Source of the DNA: Bacillus sp. ZZV12-4809
GTDB lineage: Bacteria; Bacillota; Bacilli; Bacillales; Cytobacillaceae
NCBI RefSeq assembly: GCF_009849585.1
Contig: NZ_VCRN01000007.1
Location: forward strand, 124,001-188,000
Direction: 5' to 3'
DNA: 64,000 bases
Every line of letters starts with the position of its first letter. Position 1 is the first letter of the stretch. Below the pieces are notes generated by a model that was not told where the DNA came from, did not search any database, and saw only the letters and a list, made by a program, of their open reading frames with translations. Below are positions 17,582 to 25,227 of this stretch, one piece after another. The translations under genes were made by a program, and so were the position numbers.

Positions 17582-19243
17582 ATGACTTTACGAAAACGCC
17601 TTATAATTGTCACGCTGATCCCGCTCGCACTCTCTGTCAGCATGATTGGCTTTATCATATACCAGACATTACACATTCAAAGCTCCGCTAAAGATGATGT
17701 AGAGCTTTTACTGAAAGTGAAGGACTTGGAGCAAAGCCTCGTGGTGACAAGCCAGTCGCTTGCCAATTACACCTACAATTCGAGTGACGCCAACAAGGAC
17801 CAGGCACTCACCATGATGACAGAAGTTCAGGAAAACCTGGCTTCACTCACTTCTGTTGCCACAGTTTCTGAGCATAAAAAAATCATTGGCAGTATTGAAG
17901 GAAAGTATGCAGAGCTATCGAAAGTTTCCACTGAAGCCTTCAACAAAGGAAACAAAGCGGAAATCAAGCGTCAGAGCATACGGATTTCCGGCATATTAAA
18001 TGATATGCACCTTTTAAAGAAGCGCACAAATGAATGGTATGAAGGCATTCTTCAGGAAACCAGCCAGAAAATCGCCTTTATCACGAATTCTTCCCTCATA
18101 GGAAGCCTCCTGCTTATTCTATTATCAGCTGTATTCTCATGGATGGCTGCCCGAGGAATTACAAAGCCAATCAATGCGATAGTGGAAAAAGCAGAGAAAA
18201 TATCAGAGGGCGATTTAACAGCAGATTTGTCACAGCTCTCCTTTAAAGAAAACAGCCGCTATGAAGTGGATAAACTAACGGAAGCTTTTTCGAAAATGGT
18301 AGTGAACCTGAAAGGAACCGTGCAATCCATTGAAGAGGTCAGCCAGAATGTAAAAGGATTTGCCGGGGATGTGGCTTCCTATATGCACAGCTTAAATGAA
18401 AGCAGCAGCCAGGTAGCTGTTTCAACGGACGAATTAGCGAGAGGGAGCCAGGCCATCTCGGAAGATGTGCAAGCAACAGCCGAATTAATGAGCGTGATGG
18501 GTGAGCAATTTTCAGCGGTCCATCAGTCGAGTGCCGAGAGTGCTGTGCAAAGCACACAGGCATTGGAATCTGTTCACCAAGGACGGGTGTCTTTAGAAAA
18601 ACAAATGAAACTTGCAGACGAGATTTCCAGTTCGTCTAATCATATCCGAAGTTCAGTCAGTGAATTTGCTCAGTTCACCAAGGAAATTGAAGGGGCAGCT
18701 AACACGGTGAAAGATATTGCGGACCAGACAAATCTGCTGGCCTTAAATGCGGCAATTGAAGCAGCCCGAGCTGGTGAGGCCGGTAAAGGATTTGCCGTTG
18801 TGGCAGAAGAAGTCCGGAAGCTTGCCGATTCCTCTTCCAAAGCAACAGATCTGATCTCATCCATGGTCAGCAATATCCAAAATGGAATCAGCCATATTTA
18901 CAATGCCACTGAACAGGGACATGCTCTTTCAAAGGAGCAATCCCAGTCGATGAGCGAGACGGAACTGGTCTTTGAAACCATCTCCGAACATGTATCCGGC
19001 ATACACAGCCATTTGGAAAAACTAGTTGAAGATATGAAGAGCTCCAGTGATATGAGCCAGCAGGTCATTAGTGCTGTGGAAAACATTTCGGCGGTAACCG
19101 AAGAAACAGCTGCCGGGACTGAGGAAATCTCCGCTTCTACGGAAGAACAGCTTCGTGCATTTGAGCAGGTTATGGTGAAGGTGGAGCAGTTGAAGGAAAT
19201 GACTGGTGTGATGGAGAGGGAATTGGAGAAATTTACGGTTTAG
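17582..19243 (+). CDS. Methyl-accepting chemotaxis protein
   Basis: 553 residues. Membrane helix 1 (about 8–28), an extracellular helical bundle of about 135 residues, helix 2 (about 167–190), HAMP (about 190–245) and a long cytosolic coiled coil. The hairpin tip, which binds CheW and CheA, is [20 protein letters not shown] near 378–397, followed by [18 protein letters not shown]. The extracellular part is a small four-helix type domain. Cotranscription with a BMP-type lipoprotein suggests it senses a ligand through that protein. The ribosome site is AAAGGAG. Confidence 0.95.
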   Translation: MTLRKRLIIVTLIPLALSVSMIGFIIYQTLHIQSSAKDDVELLLKVKDLEQSLVVTSQSLANYTYNSSDANKDQALTMMTEVQENLASLTSVATVSEHKKIIGSIEGKYAELSKVSTEAFNKGNKAEIKRQSIRISGILNDMHLLKKRTNEWYEGILQETSQKIAFITNSSLIGSLLLILLSAVFSWMAARGITKPINAIVEKAEKISEGDLTADLSQLSFKENSRYEVDKLTEAFSKMVVNLKGTVQSIEEVSQNVKGFAGDVASYMHSLNESSSQVAVSTDELARGSQAISEDVQATAELMSVMGEQFSAVHQSSAESAVQSTQALESVHQGRVSLEKQMKLADEISSSSNHIRSSVSEFAQFTKEIEGAANTVKDIADQTNLLALNAAIEAARAGEAGKGFAVVAEEVRKLADSSSKATDLISSMVSNIQNGISHIYNATEQGHALSKEQSQSMSETELVFETISEHVSGIHSHLEKLVEDMKSSSDMSQQVISAVENISAVTEETAAGTEEISASTEEQLRAFEQVMVKVEQLKEMTGVMERELEKFTV

Positions 19244-19286
19244 GCGGGGTTGGCAGTGCCGTTTTAGGTGAACAAGATGTGAACGC

Positions 19287-19398
19287 TGCAAATAGGCTGA
19301 GGAAACCTGCAAATAGAAAAGAGATTTTCGCAAATAGAGCTTGATATCTGCAAATAAAACGGCAAATTTGCAAATAGCAGGCCCATTCCTGCAAATAG
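19287..19398. repeat. Array C: six TGCAAATAG motifs at 20–21 bp spacing
   Basis: TGCAAATAG (one CGCAAATAG, one TGCAAATAA) begins at 19287, 19308, 19329, 19349, 19369 and 19390. Spacings are 21, 21, 20, 20 and 21. This is the reverse complement of the core in arrays B and D. It fills the space between the convergent chemoreceptor and hpf genes, next to the bidirectional terminator at 19424. The unit flanks differ, so this is not a simple tandem duplication. Confidence 0.85.
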
Positions 19399-19423
19399 CC
19401 CAACAATGAACCCGCACCAAACA

Positions 19424-19450
19424 AAAACCCCGCCTCAGCAGCGGGGTTTT
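19424..19450. terminator. Bidirectional terminator of hpf
   Basis: Stem AACCCCGC/GCGGGGTT with a seven-base loop. T-runs occur on both strands, stronger on the minus strand, so it mainly serves hpf. Confidence 0.9.
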
Positions 19451-19458
19451 CACGTTTA

Positions 19459-20016
19459 TTATTGAGCTTCAATCAGACCATAGCGGCCGTCTTTACGCTT
19501 GTACACGACATTTGTTAAATTAGACTCGGCATTTGTGAACACGTAGAAGCTGTGGCCCAGCATGTTCATCTGCAGGATTGCCTCTTCACTGTCCATCGGC
19601 TTCAAGTCAAAGCTCTTTTGGCGGACAACTTCAAGATCGTTATCCTCCTCATCCAGTTCAGGTGGCTCTGCTTCATTTTCCAACGCTGCAAACACAGCAG
19701 TCAGATTGCCTTTTTCGCGGAATTTCCGGTTCACTTTTGTTTTATGTTTGCGGATTTGACGCTCCAATTTATCGGTAATCAGATCAATCGCTGCATACAT
19801 ATCATCATGATCTTCCTCTGCACGAAGAACCAGATTCGGCATCGGAATCGTTACTTCCACTTTAGAACGGTTATTGTTATACGTTTTTAAATTTACATGT
19901 ACATTTGCATTAGGAGTTTCAGTAAAATACCTTTCTAACTTCGCAATTTTCTTCTCTACGTAATCTCTAATTGCTGGAGTTACCTCAATGTTTTCACCAC
20001 GAATGTTGTAATTCAT
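19459..20016 (-). CDS. hpf: Ribosome hibernation promoting factor, long form
   Basis: 185 residues from the ATG at 20016, which has AAGGAGGAG upstream; an ATG at 20037 overlaps that site and is rejected. The N-terminal domain (MNYNIRGENIEVTPAIRDYV to about residue 100) binds the 30S decoding region and blocks translation. A charged linker is followed by the C-terminal domain (RQKSFDLKPMDSEEAILQMN, VVYKRKDGRYGLIEAQ) that dimerises to form 100S ribosomes in stationary phase. The B. subtilis homologue (YvyD) also lies beside the fliT–flaG genes. Confidence 0.95.
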   Translation of the reverse strand: MNYNIRGENIEVTPAIRDYVEKKIAKLERYFTETPNANVHVNLKTYNNNRSKVEVTIPMPNLVLRAEEDHDDMYAAIDLITDKLERQIRKHKTKVNRKFREKGNLTAVFAALENEAEPPELDEEDNDLEVVRQKSFDLKPMDSEEAILQMNMLGHSFYVFTNAESNLTNVVYKRKDGRYGLIEAQ

Positions 20017-20098
20017 ACGTGAACTCCTCCTTCTCATTATACAATGGCGACTTCTTCAGAACGCCTACAAAAACCTTAGCGTCTGTAAAAGAATACCT

Positions 20099-20121
20099 AG
20101 TCTTAAAAGTATATTAAGACT
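20099..20121 (-). other. Inverted repeat in the hpf leader
   Basis: AGTCTTAA (20099–20106) pairs perfectly with TTAAGACT (20114–20121) around a seven-base loop; one more T–A pair extends it. It lies about 85 bases upstream of the hpf start, between the start codon and the candidate promoter at 20132–20158. It could be a leader hairpin or an operator. Confidence 0.5.
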
Positions 20122-20131
20122 ATATATTTAT

Positions 20132-20158
20132 ATTTCTATTTTACCCCCAATTACTCCT
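20132..20158 (-). promoter_or_regulatory. Candidate sigma-H-like promoter of hpf
   Basis: Minus strand AGGAGTAAT, a 12–14-base spacer and GAAAT resembles the sigma-H pattern (AGGAWWT, then GAAT). B. subtilis yvyD is known to use sigma-B and sigma-H. The match here is approximate. Confidence 0.3.
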
Positions 20159-20205
20159 GCTGAAACTGGTAAAAAGATTGAGAAAATTTGTCGAATTGAT
20201 GAAGT

Positions 20206-20237
20206 ATAAAAAATAAGCAGCTATAATTGCTGCTTAT
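20206..20237 (-). terminator. Terminator of the flaG–fliD–fliS–fliT operon
   Basis: Stem of ATAAGCAGC with GCTGCTTAT around TATAATT, followed by T-rich sequence on the minus strand. The stop codon of the last gene lies in the stem. Confidence 0.9.
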
Positions 20238-20434
20238 CCTTTGATATCAATATTACTGCCCAAATGAGGCTGGGCTGCATGCTGGAGGGCCTGTATCTGA
20301 GACCCGCTCATCATCTTATTGATGAATTCTGCATTTCCTGCTGCCTGGTCCATTGCTTTTTTCATGACTGAAATAGATGCCTGCTGCTGGACCTGACCTT
20401 GGGATAAGACCATGGACATTAATGGGATATCCAA
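20234..20434 (-). CDS. YjfB-family putative motility protein
   Basis: 66 residues. MDIPLMSMVLSQGQVQQQAS at the N-terminus and the later HLGSNIDIKG match the YjfB-type small family annotated as putative motility proteins. Last gene of the fliD operon, 24 bases after the preceding gene. The function is unknown; its place in a flagellar operon supports a motility role. Confidence 0.8.
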   Translation of the reverse strand: MDIPLMSMVLSQGQVQQQASISVMKKAMDQAAGNAEFINKMMSGSQIQALQHAAQPHLGSNIDIKG

Positions 20435-20458
20435 ATGAACACCTCCTGGCTATCCGAT

Positions 20459-20845
20459 TCAGGATTGGATATATGGATTTAACTCCTGCTGAATATTTTC
20501 ATGCCACTCTGCAAATGCAGGATAGAGCTTTTTCGAGATGATCTCCTGTCTAACCGGCAGATCATCGAAGTTCTGAATAAACTGTTCAGCGTGATCTGCT
20601 ACTGCACTGATATCCGCGATAGTTTTAAGAAAGGACTCGTTGCCTTGAACAAACTGGCTAAGCTGTTCATGAGCTGAAGCAACCTGAGGGAACGCCTGAA
20701 AAATATCACCAAGAAGCCGCTCCCCCTCTGTTTTACTGAAATCGCTAAAGCTCTTAACGATATAATCAAATGCTTCATCGATGGTAAATAAAAGATCGCT
20801 GTATTCCTTTATAAAAACGTATTGCTCTTCGGTCAGGGTCAACAA
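20459..20845 (-). CDS. Unknown helical protein in the fliD–fliS–fliT operon
   Basis: 128 residues, predicted mostly alpha-helical, acidic, soluble, no signal peptide or membrane segment. I do not recognise the family. It begins ten bases after fliT and is followed by the YjfB-like gene, so it is almost certainly cotranscribed with the filament-cap genes. Size and composition resemble flagellar export chaperones (FliS, FliT, FlgN), so a chaperone or adaptor role is possible but unproven. Confidence 0.6.
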   Translation of the reverse strand: MLTLTEEQYVFIKEYSDLLFTIDEAFDYIVKSFSDFSKTEGERLLGDIFQAFPQVASAHEQLSQFVQGNESFLKTIADISAVADHAEQFIQNFDDLPVRQEIISKKLYPAFAEWHENIQQELNPYIQS

Positions 20846-20855
20846 TGTTAGTCAC

Positions 20856-21200
20856 CTATTTTCTTTTATCATAAAACATGCCGTCCGTTGCCATGGATTG
20901 ATAGGGATTAGCATATTTTCCGGTTGATTCCTTTTTCACGCTTAAGGCTTTAATGTCTTTTTGGATAAACAGCTTTTCCCTTGTCATGAGCTGGGTAACT
21001 TTTGCATTAAGACTGATGAGCCTCGCTCCCAAGTCCTTTTCGGCGTCTGAATAGGGAGGGGCCATGCGAGCCATTGCCTGCTCGCGGTTTTCAAGCAAGC
21101 CTTCAACTTGACTGATTTTTACATCACGGTCAAGCTCTGCATCTTCAAGTAATGCTATTAGCTTTTGTGTGGCATCATAAAAGGTTTGTACCGAACTCAC
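20856..21200 (-). CDS. fliT: Flagellar chaperone FliT
   Basis: 114 residues from a GTG at 21200 that overlaps the fliS stop (TAGTG), with AGGGCGG nine bases upstream. A longer frame from 21260 would sit largely inside fliS and lacks a site. The N-terminus SSVQTFYDATQKLIALLE and the helical body with LLENREQAMARMAPP match the FliT family, which binds the cap protein FliD before export. The order fliD–fliS–fliT is the standard one. Confidence 0.85.
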   Translation of the reverse strand: MSSVQTFYDATQKLIALLEDAELDRDVKISQVEGLLENREQAMARMAPPYSDAEKDLGARLISLNAKVTQLMTREKLFIQKDIKALSVKKESTGKYANPYQSMATDGMFYDKRK

Positions 21201-21601
21201 TAAGCCGTACCGCCCTGCGAGAACTGCTTCTGCCGGTTCATCTGTATGACTTCCTTCCACGTATCCCGGAACTCTGTCACAAGGCCTTCCACCTCATCCA
21301 GTATGGAAGCATCATTTTTAATATTCGCTTCCATTAATCTGCGATTCATGAAGTCATACAAGGACATCATATTTTTAGACACTTCCATGTCCATATTTAA
21401 CGTAACCATCAGCTCCTGAATAATAGATTGAGCCTTTTGGATATTGGTATTTTTCAGTTCTATATTCTTTTCTTCAATAGCTTTCTTCGCCTGATGAATA
21501 AACTTAAGACATCCGTTATACAGCATCAGTGTCAGCTCTCCAGGAGAGGCGGTATTCACTGAATTTTGCTGATAGGATTTGTATGGATTGCTTACTGCCA
21601 T
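21200..21601 (-). CDS. fliS: Flagellin export chaperone FliS
   Basis: 133 residues. NPYKSYQQNSVNTASPGELT at the N-terminus and LMLYNGCLKFIHQAKKAI are diagnostic. FliS binds the C-terminal end of flagellin in the cytosol and prevents early polymerisation; in Bacillus it also joins the FliW–CsrA homeostasis loop. It overlaps the fliT start by one base. Confidence 0.96.
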   Translation of the reverse strand: MAVSNPYKSYQQNSVNTASPGELTLMLYNGCLKFIHQAKKAIEEKNIELKNTNIQKAQSIIQELMVTLNMDMEVSKNMMSLYDFMNRRLMEANIKNDASILDEVEGLVTEFRDTWKEVIQMNRQKQFSQGGTA

Positions 21602-21620
21602 GTGTTAACACTCCCTCTTC

Positions 21621-23744
21621 TTACATGCCGCTGCTAAAATGGTTCATAAGGAACATGGATTGCTGATTGGATCGCTGGATCGCTTTTTCCATGGCGGTGA
21701 ATTGGCGCCAGTAGCGGTCTTCAACCTGCTTTAATTTATTTTCAAAACTATCAATCCGCTTGCCTACATCATTCAGTTCCCTGCCGATGGTAAATTGCTG
21801 ATTGGTCGAAAAGCTGTTTCCTGCTTTTGTCTTCAATTTATCCATCGCAGCGTTCACAGTATCATAAAGCCTGTGGGCAATCCCTCTCTGCCCGTCTGTC
21901 TGCCCATCTCCTCTAAAAAGATTTTCAACAGACACAGGATCATCTTCGATTGCCTTTTTCAGGGCGGCTTCATCAATTTCCAGCTTACCGCCTTCTAGAT
22001 AATTGCTGGTCGTTTTAATGCCGATGCTGGCAAGCTGATTATAAAGCGGAGAAACAAGATCATTCAATACGGGCTGGTAAAAGTTCATCCGCATCCCTGA
22101 TAAAACAGACTGAAGGGTAGAATCCTTACGCAATAGACCACTTTTAGCCCGCTCTTCCCACTGCTCCTGCTGCTTATCCGAAAGCTGCTCACGCTGTTGA
22201 TCGGTCAATGGAATATAGCTTCGATACCGTTCTTCACCAGTCTTTTTCTGGATTTGATCGATCATTTCATTGTATTTATCCACAAATGCTTTAATATTAT
22301 CAAAAACCTGCGTGGTATCATTGCTGACATTGATGCTGACCGTCTGATCTTCAAAGGTCTGCTTAAGGGTAAAGGTAACACCGTTGACCTCAAAAGTGTT
22401 GGAGCTTCTATTGGTAGCCAAACCGTTAATGACAAATTCGGCATTGCTTCCTTCTTCTTTGACCACAGCACCTTGAAAGCGCAGAACATCATTCAGAAAG
22501 CTGCCATTTGTCGTGATTTCATCCCCATCTTTATTAAAATCACCCGTCTCTGTGCGGGTCATTGTCATTTGGCCTGTAGCACTGTCAAAGAACATATTGA
22601 CACCAGTACTTGAAGCATTGACTTTACTGATAACATTATTTAGAGACTCACTCCCTGATATAAGAAAGGAATCATGACGCTCTCCTTTAGAAGTTGAGGT
22701 GTCTACGGAAAAAGCAGTGTATTTGTGATCATATGTAATATCTAGAGTCATGGTTGTGTCAGATCCATCTGCCGGTTTTTGCATATCAGAATTAAACGTG
22801 ATTTTGCCTGTTTCGTAGTTAAGGGTGCCTACCACTTTATTCGCATCATCGAGTATTTCTCTTTCTCCATTCACGGTATTACCCATTGAAAAAGTTTTTT
22901 CAGTGGTCTCTCCAGAGATTGTTTCCTTTACCTTAATACTTTTCACTTCGTTCAAGGCACCTTGAGCCAATTGAATAGAGGAAGTGCCGCTTGCAATAGC
23001 ATGGGAACCTGTCCGTTCAGTCGCTACATAATCAATCTTAATGACACTTCCCTTTGCAGGCTCCTTGCCGAACTGCAGTGTTCCATCCTCTTTTACCAGC
23101 ACTTCGTTCTCTTTTAAAGGACGGTTCGCCGCAGTCAATTCTGCCTCACTCAGCGCATTAAATCCGACTCCATTAACCTTTACACTCCAGGAACTGAGTT
23201 CACTAAGTTCCACATTGGACATGTCTCCGAAGCTAATAGCAGCTGGATCGGTCACGTTTATACTTTTATTTAAAACAGCACCATTTTTCCATGCACTACT
23301 GACAGGATTTCCACCTGAATCTGTATGATTGCCTTTATACATAAAATTGTTTTCCTGTGCATAAAGACTTTTGCTTGGGTCGATAGATTTCCCATCCGCA
23401 GAAATGCTTCCGCCGTTCACGCGAGTCTCCGCACTTGCCAGCCTTGTTACCTTTGAAATCGAGTAAGAAGCCTGACTTGCTGCGCTGCTTGCTGTGGCAC
23501 TTACCATGGCTTCATTTGAAGAAGTGGTCAGGCGCGTGCGATAACGGGTAGTCAGCTTCATCTGCGTCAATTCACTTCTGAAATCAAGAAGCAAAGCATT
23601 TATTGCACGATAATCATCGCGCTGCCATTCCAGCACTTGTTTCTTCTGCTTTAATTTATCTAGAGGCATCCGTTCTGCCTTCATTAGATCTGATACAAGC
23701 TGGTCTATATCCATCCCGCTTGCCAGACCTCCGATTCTAACCAA
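21621..23744 (-). CDS. fliD: Flagellar filament cap protein FliD
   Basis: 707 residues, about 200 more than B. subtilis FliD. The N-terminal FliD_N domain (RIGGLASGMDIDQLVSDLMK) and the C-terminal FliD_C coiled-coil domain (VFDNIKAFVDKYNEMIDQIQ; C-terminal FTAMEKAIQRSNQQSMFLMN) are conserved. The extra length is in the middle, about residues 150–370, the exposed region that varies between species. FliD folds incoming flagellin at the filament tip and may contact surfaces. Ribosome site AAAGGAGGAG. Confidence 0.95.
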   Translation of the reverse strand: MVRIGGLASGMDIDQLVSDLMKAERMPLDKLKQKKQVLEWQRDDYRAINALLLDFRSELTQMKLTTRYRTRLTTSSNEAMVSATASSAASQASYSISKVTRLASAETRVNGGSISADGKSIDPSKSLYAQENNFMYKGNHTDSGGNPVSSAWKNGAVLNKSINVTDPAAISFGDMSNVELSELSSWSVKVNGVGFNALSEAELTAANRPLKENEVLVKEDGTLQFGKEPAKGSVIKIDYVATERTGSHAIASGTSSIQLAQGALNEVKSIKVKETISGETTEKTFSMGNTVNGEREILDDANKVVGTLNYETGKITFNSDMQKPADGSDTTMTLDITYDHKYTAFSVDTSTSKGERHDSFLISGSESLNNVISKVNASSTGVNMFFDSATGQMTMTRTETGDFNKDGDEITTNGSFLNDVLRFQGAVVKEEGSNAEFVINGLATNRSSNTFEVNGVTFTLKQTFEDQTVSINVSNDTTQVFDNIKAFVDKYNEMIDQIQKKTGEERYRSYIPLTDQQREQLSDKQQEQWEERAKSGLLRKDSTLQSVLSGMRMNFYQPVLNDLVSPLYNQLASIGIKTTSNYLEGGKLEIDEAALKKAIEDDPVSVENLFRGDGQTDGQRGIAHRLYDTVNAAMDKLKTKAGNSFSTNQQFTIGRELNDVGKRIDSFENKLKQVEDRYWRQFTAMEKAIQRSNQQSMFLMNHFSSGM

Positions 23745-23759
23745 TATGTACTCCTCCTT

Positions 23760-24119
23760 TTAAATCTTCTTATCTACCATTAGTCCAACAAAATCTGTCA
23801 TTGCTGCGTACATGTCCAGCATTTTCTTTGATGGGATTTCCTTTACTACTTCCTGGGTTAGGTCATCAACTAGGGTTACGTAGTATTCATTTAGTTCTTC
23901 GTGTAGAACGAACTTTAATGAGGTGTGGGAAGCTTGTAAGAATTCGTTCATGCTGTCGACTACTTGTGTTAGCTGATCTTCCTTCAATGGTTCAACTTGT
24001 TTATGTGCTGGCTGTTTTAGTATATTGGATTCTTTTTTTGTAAACTCATTATTTACTTCATTATTATTAGAAAGTCTAGGTGTGAGAGGCGTGTGTTGAG
24101 ATGATAAGCGTTCGATCAT
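23760..24119 (-). CDS. flaG: FlaG family flagellar protein
   Basis: 119 residues. The C-terminal half (VVDSMNEFLQASHTSLKFVL, then LNEYYVTLVDDLTQEVVKEI, IPSKKMLDMYA) is the FlaG domain; the N-terminal 45 residues are polar and probably disordered. FlaG influences filament length. First gene of the operon with fliD, fliS and fliT, behind a candidate sigma-D site at 24155–24181. Confidence 0.93.
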   Translation of the reverse strand: MIERLSSQHTPLTPRLSNNNEVNNEFTKKESNILKQPAHKQVEPLKEDQLTQVVDSMNEFLQASHTSLKFVLHEELNEYYVTLVDDLTQEVVKEIPSKKMLDMYAAMTDFVGLMVDKKI

Positions 24120-24154
24120 GGAAATCCCCTACCTATAATATATTCTTAGTTTTT

Positions 24155-24181
24155 ATATCGGTAGAGGAGCGGAAATGTTGA
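24155..24181 (-). promoter_or_regulatory. Candidate sigma-D promoter of the flaG–fliD operon
   Basis: Minus strand TCAA, 15-bp spacer, ACCGATAT. This differs from the consensus (TAAA, GCCGATAA) by one base in each key element. It lies 36 bases before the flaG start. Confidence 0.6.
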
Positions 24182-24360
24182 GAGGGAAATTAGATGGAAG
24201 GATATTGTGATAATGCCAATGGGATTTTTGTTTGGACCATTAAAGAGTAAGGTATTTCTGCTTTAATTCATTAATATATGTAGGAACAGGCACCGTTTCT
24301 CTCTCTCTTAGTTGTGAACAGCTAGACACGGGGGAACAAACGACTTTCCCTATTTGCTCA

Positions 24361-24391
24361 AAAAAGAAAAGGAGCAACCTTCGGCTACTCA
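24361..24391 (-). terminator. Terminator downstream of the UPF0489 pseudogene
   Basis: Minus strand GAGTAGCC, GAA loop, GGTTGCTC (eight pairs, two of them G–T), followed by CTTTTCTTTTTT. Confidence 0.85.
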
Positions 24392-24443
24392 TTGCTTAAC
24401 TACACCTTTAATTAATTTTTAAGAATGATGATGGTATGAGAAC

Positions 24444-25156
24444 CTATACTTCGATGATAAAGTCTTTAACTAATTTAATCATGAAGTCTGCTGTCTTAGG
24501 TGTGTGACCTGGTGATTGCCAAAAAACAAGATAGTCATAGTAATATTGTGACAGAAATGGTTCATAGCGAATTATTTGATAAGGGATTTCTGGATCTATA
24601 TGGACGGGACAGTTAAAATTGCTATATTCTATAGCTAATTTTTCGTAGGCTTTCATTTTTCTAATATACTTGTATCTACATTACCTTTTTTAAAAGAGAG
24701 TAGGTAAGTCACAGTAATCAAAATCAACGTGAATGATTAACCCTATCTTATTAAACAATCCACATACTATTGCTAATGATAGGGATTAGCAGAACCTTTC
24801 GCTCATATTAAATTCTTTTAACCTTCTAGATATAGGTAGGTGGAGCATGTCGCCTAAAATGGCTAACCTGCTTTCAAATCAGTATGGGCATCAACTTGTG
24901 TAACTTGAAAAGGAACTTCAATATTTTTCTCTTTTATTAACTCTTCGCAAAAGTAAAATGCCTTATTATAATCTTTTATTATTCTGCCCAAGATCTTATT
25001 CTCTTTGCTCAAATTTCATTTTTCTTCTAAAAATAACCGGAAATCTTTTTCTTCCCTGGGAACATAATTACTTTCATCTAATCTAACATCTCCAGTTTTT
25101 TCTATAGCAATTATATTCAAGAAAAAGTCCATATCAATGTCTAAAATCCTGCTCAT
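24444..25156 (-). pseudogene. Decayed UPF0489 family gene
   Basis: Four pieces read in order on the minus strand and together follow the bacterial UPF0489 family. From ATG 25156: SRILDIDMDFFLN...YVPREEKDFRLFLEE, then an in-frame TGA at 25018–25016, then NLSKENKILGRIIKDYNKAF and PFQVTQVDAHTDL, whose HxD resembles a metal-binding motif. After a frameshift comes LHLPISRR...LAIVCGLFNKIGLIIHVDFD with another stop. After a further shift and apparent deletion comes HIDPEIPYQIIRYEPFLSQY and FWQSPGHTPKTADFMIK to the stop at 24444. The open frame 24444–24656 is only its tail. Some UPF0489 proteins are reported as arginase-like enzymes acting on peptides. A terminator remains downstream and AAGGG precedes the old start. 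Confidence 0.8.
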
Positions 25157-25184
25157 TGTTCCCTTTCTTTCACGAAATTAATAT

Positions 25185-25213
25185 AAAAAGAGACCCTAGC
25201 ATTACTAGAGCCT
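25185..25213 (-). terminator. Terminator of hag
   Basis: Minus strand AGGCTCTAG, TAATG loop, CTAGGGTCT (nine pairs including two G–T), followed by CTTTTTAT. Confidence 0.9.
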
Positions 25214-25227
25214 CCTGTAATCTAATA

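Noticed and set aside
19287-19398. Plasmid or replication-origin iterons
   Set aside because: The spacing is iteron-like, but no replication initiator gene lies nearby and several arrays are scattered through ordinary chromosome.
20856-21260. Longer fliT starting at 21260
   Set aside because: It would lie 60 bases inside fliS in another frame without a ribosome site; the GTG at 21200 overlaps the fliS stop and fits the family N-terminus.
24444-24656. Reading the 70-codon frame as an independent gene or as a LysR C-terminus
   Set aside because: It continues the UPF0489 pieces found upstream (SPGHTPKTAD tail motif) and has no good ribosome site, so it is treated as part of the pseudogene.
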